Source: Ceratothoa steindachneri
Taxonomy: Eukaryota; Arthropoda; Malacostraca; Isopoda; Cymothoidae
Direction: 5' to 3'
Length of the DNA: 64,000 nt
Assembly (NCBI GenBank): GCA_963969495.1
Contig: OZ018321.1
Coordinates: 109,326,333-109,390,332 of the forward strand
Part shown: in pieces, positions 56,430 through 64,000 of the stretch
Layout: each line of letters begins with the position of its first letter
Position numbering within the stretch: position 1 is the first letter of the stretch
Notes under the pieces: generated by a model
Seen by the model: only the letters and a program-made list of their open reading frames with translations
Told to the model about the DNA's origin: nothing
The model's database searches: none
Made by a program: the position numbers and the translations under genes

Positions 56430-57365
56430 GTGTAGCTGTTGATGTGCTTTACTTTGACTTCTGAAAGGCATTCGATGTATTCAATTATAGAATTTTGATG
56501 GATATTGGTAATCCTCTTTTTGGCTGGGTTGGTGATTTCTTGATTGGAAGACGCTATCAGTGGTGTCCCACAAGGTTCAGTGTTGGTCCCTGTTCTATTT
56601 CTTGTTTATATTAATTATGTTAGTGAGGGTTTTAGAAGTACATTGGTTCTATTTGCTGATGATCTTAAGCTTTATTTTGCCTGCCCTTTAGATAAGCCTG
56701 AAAGTCATAATGCTAATATGCAGTTACAAAATGATATTTCTTTACTGTATAATAGAAGTAAGTCTTGGGGTCTAAATTTTTCTGTTAATAAGTGTGCCAG
56801 GGTTAATTTTTGTCAATTTAATTCTTTTCCTGTTTTTAATTATTACCTTGGCGATGATCCAATCCCTAACAGACACTCCTTCAAAGATCTTGACATTTTG
56901 GTTGACTCCTCACTTAAGTTTCACTTACATGTTAGAGAGGTATATATCAAAGCCAGTGGTGTTGCAAATTCCATTCTTCGAGGTATGATCTGTCACTCCC
57001 TTGATTTCATGACCCAAATATTCATCTCTCATATTAGACAAATTATTGACTTTGGTAGTGTCTTGTAGAACACTGGATATTTGGGTGATTCACGATTGCT
57101 TGAATCTGTTCAGAGGAGATGGACAAAAAAGATTGCTGGACTCTCATTTTACTCCTATGCTGAGTGATTGTCATATCTTAACTTGTAGGTACTCAATTAA
57201 GGGGAGATTGATTCGCGCTGATATGATTTTTATGTGGAAAATTTTAAATGGTCATAGTCCTCACCTAAATGGTCTATTCATACAAGCAGCTTACAAGTGT
57301 ACTAGAGGCGATAGCAATACAGGGTTCCCACAGGTCAGATTTTTATGTTTTCCACTATAATTATG
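56430..57365 (+). pseudogene. CR1-L-like reverse transcriptase fragment
   Basis: DVLYFDF then a stop and KAFDVFNYRILM is the first RT Asp motif (56440-56500). The next frame (56544-57068) has SGVPQGSVLVPVLF, VLFADDLKLYF, KSWGLNFSVNKC and HIRQIIDFGSVL. Two more frames give LESVQRRWTKKIAGL and the C-terminal region. The RT start and the last C-terminal motif are missing. The match to CR1-L (47245-50226) is visible in the LVDSSLKFH and RRWT segments. DNA to 57715 is AT-rich and ends near AATGAAATAAATAAAC, possibly the 3' end. Confidence 0.8.
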
Positions 57366-57856
57366 TAACAGCTATTTTCCTGCATTCTATGTACACATTT
57401 TATGTTAAAATATAGTACATACTAATATCTAATTCATTTATTTTTAATTTAAAATTAACTTCATTTCTCACCCATGTATAGAATTCCGCAGACATTAATT
57501 TTCCTAGGGGGGCTGGTATATACTAGCTTGAGTTGGCATGCCTTGGGTCTTTATCCTCTGCTTAGAATGCAGGGTTTTTTTATATTTTGTATATTTATTT
57601 AATTTTTTTTAAAAACATGTTTCATACTTTTTTTATGTTAATATTCTGTCCTACCTATATTTCTTTAATTATTTTATACTTACGTCAATGAAATAAATAA
57701 ACTCATCAAATAAAAAGTGGTTTGTTTGGTGTGTAGATTAGTCTACAATTTTTGGGACTTTGAATTTTGGAGTTGATGTATACTATTTAGGTTTATTAAT
57801 AAAATATTGTTTTTTTTTGTTTTTTTTTCAGATTGGTTTTATTAATTTTATATAGA

Positions 57857-58320
57857 AAAATGAGTGCAAAGTAAACATATTTTAATAATCAGTGGTTAAT
57901 TGCTGAAAAATTTCCTCAATTTTCTGGATAGTTAGATAGCGTTGCTACAGACACTAAACTAGCTTATTGTAAATTGTTTTTCAAAAACATACAACTGAGT
58001 AATATGGAAAAAAGAGCTATAGTTAATCATATGAAATAAAAAAAACATACAGAAAGTGCAATAACTTCCTCGTTAAATTTATTTTATTCTGCATCTGCAA
58101 CCAGTCAACAAGCAATACATGCTTAAAGCAGTCATCACTCACTGAAGGCCTCACTGCTAACATTTCAGATGTTATTAGAGCAGAAATAATATGGGCTATA
58201 CATACTGTCATGAATAAGATCTTCAATAAATTCAAATTTGGATGTTTCCGAGACTTTTAAAATTAATGTTTTTTGATATTCAAATTGCTAAACCATTTCG
58301 ATTAGGAAGTAGTGAATGTA
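57857..58320 (+). pseudogene. hAT-like transposase N-terminus with BED-type finger
   Basis: An ATG at 57860 is preceded by a long pyrimidine tract and CAG, like a splice acceptor. The frame reads MSAK, a stop, FNNQWLIAEKFPQFSG, then TDTKLAYCKLFFKNIQLSN and IVNHMK, a stop, KKHTESA. This matches a BED zinc finger (C-x2-C, then H-x4-H); the second Cys is Phe and a stop precedes the last His. Further on RAEIIWAIHTVMN and, in another frame, FFDIQIAKPFRLGSSEC follow, as in hAT-type host and transposon proteins. Mariner copy 3 interrupts it at 58321-58324. Confidence 0.65.
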
Positions 58321-58324
58321 TATA

Positions 58325-59205
58325 CGAGAAGCGGTCAATAAGTTTTGCGAATCGGTAGGGCAAAACAGAGGAAGGGGGATGGCTGTTTGTGGAGGTGTTA
58401 GGACAAGTTATGACAAGTCAGGACATGCAGCCGCACGCTTCTGCCTCCTCTATTTAAGAAGCTGTAGCTGATCGCAGATCGTCAGTCACAAATTCTTCAA
58501 CAATGAAGAAGGTTGAGCACTGCGTAGTGATCAAATTTTTGACCAAGGAAGGCAAGAATGCAAAAGAAATTCATGAATGCATGGTTGCAGTGTACACCGA
58601 CGCCGCCCCTTCCTATGCAACCATTGCTTACTAGAATAGGGAGTTTGGCCATGGTTGTAAGTCCCTTGAAGATGACCCCCATCCAGGATGCCCGTCAGAC
58701 GTGACCAATGAGGACAATGTGACCCATGTGGAGAGGATGATCCTCGAAAATCGACGGGTGAAGGTCGAAGAAATCGAGCGAGAACTTGGAATATCACATG
58801 GAAGTGTTATCAACATCATCCACAACAATTTGGCCATGCCTAAGGTCTCTGCCCGTTGGGTCCCTAGAAACCTGACGCCCCATGATCGACTTCAACATCG
58901 TCAAAGTCCACAAGGCCAGAGTTGCACAAGGTGCCCTGCACGAGTGCGGATTCAAGGAGCTCAACCATCCCTCTACAGTCCAGATCTGGCCCCTAGTGAC
59001 TACTTTTTATTCCGCCAGCGCAATACTGCGCTGCATGGCCGCCAGTTTGGAGACAATGAAGATGTCCAGCTCGCCATGAATGGATTGAACTGCAGTCAGG
59101 AGATTTCTGGTTGTGGGGAATTCGAAGCCTCAGGGACAAGTGGTGCAAGTGCATTCAAGTCAAGGGTAGTTATATTGAAAAATAATAAAACACTTTTCCT
59201 TATAT
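58325..59205 (+). mobile_element. Mariner copy 3, internally deleted and truncated
   Basis: The left terminus CGAGAAGCGGTCAATAAG follows a TA in the hAT fragment. The right terminus is missing: the match to copy 1 stops near 59205 and CR1-T sequence begins. It has the same internal deletion junction as copy 2. Confidence 0.9.
58503..59185 (+). pseudogene. Mariner transposase with internal deletion, copy 3
   Basis: ATG at 58503 opens the DNA-binding half (KKVEHCVVIKFLTKEGKNAK). A TAG at 58632-58634 replaces the Trp of RWNREF. The frame continues through VEEIERELGISHGSVINIIH and RWVPRNLTPHDRL to the deletion junction at about 58895, which removes the first two catalytic Asp motifs. In another frame the tail reads APSDYFLF (third Asp) and, further on, the C-terminal IEK with stop at 59183-59185. 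Confidence 0.9.
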
Positions 59206-60062
59206 AACATAACAACATAATTTAACGAATGACAAAAGTCACAAGGGCCTATGAAAGGTCATCCGCCTCCGTCAAAACCCACCCACAAAAAGCACCATCA
59301 CCAGGAGAAGACAAAATCAAAGTCCCCCACAATATAATATAACAGATGACAAAAGCCACAAGGGCTCATCATAGGTCATCCAAGTCAAACAGCCTCTTTT
59401 TTAAGGCACCCAAACTCCCAGGAAAACTATATCCAGAGGATTGCGTCCAGAAACAAGGGTATCACCAATCAAGGCTTGTCAAGAACTAAATCATGCAGCT
59501 ATAGATATATACAAACAATATTAATATATACAAAACTTAGGAACCATCACAACCTTCCCTCCCCATAAACTCATCCAACCTACTCTTAAATACATTTAAA
59601 TTTGGACTACCTACTACCCTCCTCGGCAATTTATTCCAGAAGTCCACCACTTGATTGGTGAAAAAATATTTTCTTAAATCCAACTTACACCCTTGCTTTT
59701 TAATTTTCAAGTGGTGACCTCTAGTCTGATTTCCATCATCTAACTCAAAAAACTTGCTAACATCCAATTTATCTATCCCGGAAATTTTTTTTAAACAGCT
59801 CAATCATATCCCCTCTCAGACACCTCCTTTCGAACGAGAACATATTTAATACCCTCAGTCTATCTATATATTCAAGGTGCCTCAGGGAAAGAATAATCTT
59901 TGTTGCCCTCCATTGCACTGACTCGAGAAGGTTAATATCGTGTCTAAAATGTGGGGACCATGCCTGTATACAGTACTCTAGATGTGGCCTAACATAAGAG
60001 TTATAGAGTTTAAGAATAACCTCCTTACTTTTGTAACTGACATTTCTCTTAATGAAACCCAG
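59206..60062 (-). mobile_element. CR1-T copy d, two nested 3' fragments
   Basis: A short 3' piece (59206-59330) with the AACATAA tail is followed by a second 3' end at about 59340 that extends to 60062. The C-terminal frame (59537-59803) reads DVSKFFELDDGNQTRGHHLK and VVDFWNKLPRRVVG. Stops and a frameshift precede it. The fragment ends at 60062, where element E starts. Confidence 0.82.
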
Positions 60063-60063
60063 C

Positions 60064-63000
60064 CCCGTAAGGGGCGCGACGATTTGCCATTCTGGCCGCC
60101 GTGCTGACGGGACTCAGCACCCCGTCCGGCCCCAGCCTAGCCTCTCTTCCTTCCTTCAAAACACTTGTTTCCTCTCTTTTCACAGAACCTCTCCCACAAC
60201 TTTCTCTGGTCAGCCTCTAATTTCACAGGGTAGATGCTGACCTTCCTTTCAGCCAACCGTCCCGCATCGGGGCTGAGGGGGTGGGGGACAATGTTCCCTA
60301 ACCCCTGAGCTCCGGTCTGGGGTGGCTGGTTTTTAACTACCTGCTTCATCCCCACCCATACCTTCCTCACATCCCTTTTCCTCTCGTCTTCAAAATCTAT
60401 CATTTATACGCCGTGTCCAAGGTGGAGCCGCCATGCCGATGGACTGCCAGGCCACCAGGCGGGAGGGGTGGTCCCAAATGGCGGCGCCTGGCTCTGCTGG
60501 GCCTGTAAGCACCTCTCGCAGTGCGGGCTACTGCGAGAAGTGTGCGCTATTGCATCCCGTATTAAAAGAAGGGTCACCATGCCCAATGATGAAAATCACA
60601 CCAAAAAAACCCAACCCCCAACTTCCCCAAGAACAACGGAGCCGCCCTCGGGCAGCTCCAGCAAAAAAATGGAGGTCCCCCCCCCTGTGCTTGCACAGGG
60701 GACCCTCCATATTTCTCTAACCGGAGAGGAGGCTTACTCCTCTCCTTCGCCTACGGGTGCAGGGGACTCCCCCTCACCCCCTTCTCTGGAGGTGCTTTCG
60801 GGCACCTCCCTTTTCCCAGCGGCAGTCCCCTCTTTTCTTTCCAAGGGGACTGCCAAGAAAGCCAGGAGGCAGCCCTTAGCCAGCCGCTCCCCATCAAAGC
60901 GGCTCGGTAGGGCAAACCCCCTTAGGGGGGAGAGGCAAGCCAGGCCCCTTCGGTCGCTTCCCTCAAAAGACCTGCTGGCAAAAATATTAAACCTTGCCGG
61001 GGTCAAGGCCTGTGCCTCCCCAAACAAGACTGGCGACACTGCCAAGGGGACCTGCAATGTCCTGGGAGGGGATGGCCAACTGGAGGCCCCTCCCGTGATA
61101 GACATGGTCCTTGAGGAGACCCAGCCTCAGACGGTAGGGCCTTCCATGGGGGGGAATTCGGGCTCGGCGCCAAGCACCGAACCCGAGTCCGCCCCTATGC
61201 AAGGTCCTCCTCAAATGGCTGAGGGCTCCGAGGCAGTAGAAGGAGGGGAGGGATCTCCTCCGACAGGTGCCCCTACGACAACCAGGACCTTCTCCATTTT
61301 GGAGAGGGACCTGGCTGAGGCCGGTCCATCTGGCCTAGGGGCTTCTGCCGGCGGAGGTGAAAAGCGGATTCATTCCCCGCCCTCTTCTCCAAAAAAGAAA
61401 AAGACTAAAAGGACGAAAAAGACTCACGGCTCCTCTCCATCCGCGGGGGCTGTGGGGACGGATGGGTCTGCTGCCACTTTGGTAGGCGACCAAGCCAATA
61501 TCGGCACATCCAGCCCCTCTACCTCCCCGTGTGCGGAGCCCCTGACTAAGACAAAGAGTGCACAGGGTGGAGCCTCGATGACATCGGGGCCCCTCATTCA
61601 GAGGTTACCTGGCGTTTTCGAGCCCGCTGGCTTCAAACGCTTCCTCGTTATTCGCTCCACTGATGGCACCATGTTGTCCAAGCGCAACATGATCCATCAG
61701 AGGAGAGGATTAGCTAGTGCAATTGGTAGAGAGCCGAAGGTGACCCGTTTCTCTGACGGCAGCCTTCTGGCGAATCCCGCCGAGGCGGCTAAGATAAGTG
61801 CTCTTCGGACACTTCATGGCACCCCGGTGAGTGTGACGCCGCACTCTACCATGAACTTTGTAAAAGGAGTAGTTTATGCGAGGGAACTCGTTGACTACTC
61901 CATTGAGGACATCACCCTAGAGCTGGCCGACCATGGGGCGGTCAAAGTCGAACGTGTGATGAGAAAACAGGGAGGGGCCTCGAGACCCACCCCTACACTC
62001 TTCGTCACGTTCGACTGTGACAAGCTCCCTGAGTCGGTGCGTGCCGGTTGGTACCGCTACCGCGTGAAGGCATTCGTGCCACTTCCGCGGCGGTGCTATT
62101 ACTGTCACCGCTTCGGCCATACGAATCGCTCATGTAGACGTGAGGAGTCGGGGTCACCCGAAGTATGTGTAAATTGCTCCAAGGTCGCACACGATAAGTC
62201 CAAATCGTGTGTGGTCAAGTGTGTCAATTGCGGAGAGCCGCACCCTGCTTCTTCGAAGCAATGTGGTGCATATCTCCTGGAGAAAGAAATCCTGGCCGTT
62301 CAGGCCCAGGATAGACTCTCATTCCGCGAGGCTAAGGACTTGGTCCTGGCGCGCCCAGCTCTGCCTGGGACGTCATATGCCTCAGTAGCTAGAAAGGCAC
62401 CCTCTGCTCCTGGCCCATCCAGGCCAACGAGCACGGTTGTTTCCGCGCCCATTCGGAGCCCTTCTGCAGGCTCTACCCAACCCGGGCGCTCCCCTGGTAA
62501 AGCTGGTGGCAAAAAGGGTTCATACCCAGCCCCGGCTAAAACCAGGGCTCCCCCCTCTTCCCCCAGCGTGACCGTTTCCCGCAAGGCGAAACGGCCACGC
62601 GCCTCCACCGAGTCGTTAGACTCACATGAGGCAACACCCCTGAAGATGGTCGCTAGGCCATCTTCGGGGGTTCCTAAAGCTGTCCCCCGAAAGGAAGACA
62701 GCAACAAAGGAGCTTCGGCTCCTTCGCCCCCTGTTCGAGGTGGAGCGACTGGCTCGGAGACGGTGGTTCCTCGAAAAGAGGGCCCCCCGCCTCCGAAGCC
62801 GCAGCGCCCGCCTAAGGTTTCGAGGCGGAGGGAGGAAAAGACTCGCATGGCGAGCCCAACCTCCCCTAATAAGTCCTCGAAGGCGACAGCGCCTCCAGTG
62901 CTTTGTCCGTTAGCTATTTTTTTGCAGGAGACCATGCTAGGCGCGTGCCCCCTGCCCGCCCGCCTGGGGTATAAGGGTCTTGCGACCCCACCACCGCGGG

Positions 63001-64000
63001 ATGGCCGGGCTGTGGGATGCGCGGTTTACACCCGGCATGATGTCTCCGTTCTTCCTTTCTCTTTAGATACCCCCTTTCAGGCAGTGGCTGTGCAGCTGCA
63101 CCTGGATAGGAGGTATATTATCATTTCTGCGTACATTCCACCGTTAGCTGACTTCGACGCGGGGGACTTCCACTGCGTCGTGGCACGGTTGCTGGGGCCC
63201 TATCTCTTGCTTGGAGATCTGAACGGCAGGCATCCTCTCTGGGGAGATTACTCCATAAATCCCAGGGGACAAGTCCTTGCCGATCTGATCGAAGAGCTTG
63301 AGATGGGTGTCCTAAACGTGGATGAGTTTACACATCACTGTCCGAGAACCGCTTCATTTTCTTGCCTTGACCTATCTTTGTGCTCTTCGGATGCACAGCC
63401 TCATTTTGATTGGGGGGTGGTCAATGACCTCCATGGGAGTTATCACTTTCCCATTCAAATATCATTTTCAGGGCAACTGCCGCCTGAGAGCCCACCTCGG
63501 TGGTGCTTGGCGCGGGCGCGGTCGCCTGCATTTCAGGAAATGACTGAATTCTCTATCTCAGTCGAGGAGTTTAGGTCGGTAGATGAGGCCGTTGAGTTTT
63601 TCTCCGGCAACCTCATCGCTGTGGGCCTGACTACTATTCCTAGGACGTCTGGCCGTTTTGCACGCCGACCACTCCCGTGGTGGTCGGCCGAGTGTGAGAC
63701 GGCCCTCAAATAGAAGCGTTATGCCTACATGCGATATAAGCGCCGCCCGAACCATTTCACTGTCGCTGAATTTCGTCGGGCTAGGGCTAGGTTCCGGTAT
63801 ATTTCGAAGCACGCCCGCCTCTCTTCTTGGCGGGCATACGTGTCTTCACTTAACGGGAAGACCCCTTTAGCTGAGGTGTGGAAGCGAGTCAAAAGGATTC
63901 GGTGCAAGTTCTCGCAGGACCTCCCTCCCATTCTCCAGGAGAATGGGACTACAATCTTGGACCCCGCGTCCGTGACTGAATCCTTAGCGACCGCTTTTTC
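60064..64000 (+). mobile_element. Element E (I/R1-like non-LTR), 5' half to window edge
   Basis: The 5'UTR (60064-60578), ORF1 and the endonuclease region are present; RT and RNase H would lie beyond 64000. The 5'UTR and ORF1 start are shared with 35528-36829. The DNA is much more GC-rich than its surroundings. Three CCHC knuckles in ORF1 and an APE endonuclease are usual in the I, R1 and Jockey groups. Confidence 0.9.
60579..64000 (+). pseudogene. Element E: ORF1 gag-like protein fused to endonuclease
   Basis: The start is taken at ATG 60579 (context CACCATGCC), conserved in the second copy; upstream codons in frame are not ATG. ORF1 is Pro/Ser/Lys-rich at first, with a basic cluster (SPKKKKTKRTKKT) near 61390, a conserved region (SGPLIQRLPGVF, then VTPHSTMNFVKGVVYAREL) and three knuckles at about 62090-62270: CYYCHRFGHTNRSC, CVNCSKVAHDKSKSC, CVNCGEPHPASSKQC. 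At about 62900 the frame runs straight into endonuclease sequence (AIFLQETMLG, LLLGDLNGRHPLWGD, SCLDLSLCSSD). The first endonuclease motif (WNVRG type) is missing, and the SDH motif reads SYH. A TAG at 63711-63713 replaces a probable Trp; the frame then stays open to 64000 (KRYAYMRYKRRPNHF, the linker to RT). Inference: a deletion fused ORF1 and ORF2 in frame. Confidence 0.88.

Noticed and set aside
62300..62935. 211-codon minus-strand frame in GC-rich DNA
   Set aside because: Antisense to element E ORF1; GC-rich DNA gives long stop-free shadows.

Overview
The window looks like intergenic DNA from a metazoan, most likely an invertebrate and plausibly an arthropod. The evidence is mariner-type transposons (DD34D and rosa-like DD41D), hAT-like elements, MITEs, CR1, L2 and I/R1-type non-LTR retrotransposons, a Ty3/Gypsy LTR element, and long (TA)n, (AG)n and (AC)n microsatellites. 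No rRNA, tRNA, CRISPR array, prokaryotic operon or convincing host gene was found. The organism call is an inference from repeat content only. Many of the longest open frames begin at non-ATG codons or lie antisense to retroelement genes, so coding calls rest on domain motifs.

Layout. 1-13 kb: AT-rich, mostly featureless DNA with a duplicated block at the left edge, one full-length dead mariner (6811-8110) and a hAT-like MITE (10276-10929). 13-17 kb: a rosa-like mariner split by a 5'-truncated CR1, then an internally deleted mariner ending in a (TA)n tract. 17-23 kb: two decayed copies (A and B) of one I/Jockey-like family. 24-28 kb: nested MITEs (families A and B) between copies of a CR1 family with an (ATGTT)n-type tail (called CR1-T). 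28-36 kb: L2-like and CR1 fragments, including a nearly complete CR1 with endonuclease and reverse transcriptase (31.3-34.5 kb).

36.8-45.6 kb: a Gypsy element on the minus strand. From its 5' end it runs LTR, lysine-tRNA-like PBS, gag with five zinc knuckles, protease, RT, RNase H, then an OTU-like region and a second retropepsin-like domain, then integrase. This extra module between RNase H and integrase is the most unusual thing in the window. A young 5'-truncated RNase H retroelement (38622-40008, 13-bp target duplication, poly-A) sits inside it. 45.6-50.4 kb: an RNase H fragment between two divergently oriented Gypsy LTRs; the right LTR carries a CR1 (called CR1-L) with an almost open reverse transcriptase frame.

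50-60 kb: further CR1-L and CR1-T pieces, two fragments of another non-LTR clade, a BED-finger hAT fragment and a third mariner. 60-64 kb: the 5' half of an I/R1-like element (called element E), with 5'UTR, gag-like ORF1 and endonuclease, running off the right edge. Nesting gives a relative order: element E and the older CR1s first, then Gypsy, then CR1-L in the LTR and the RNase H insertion in Gypsy.
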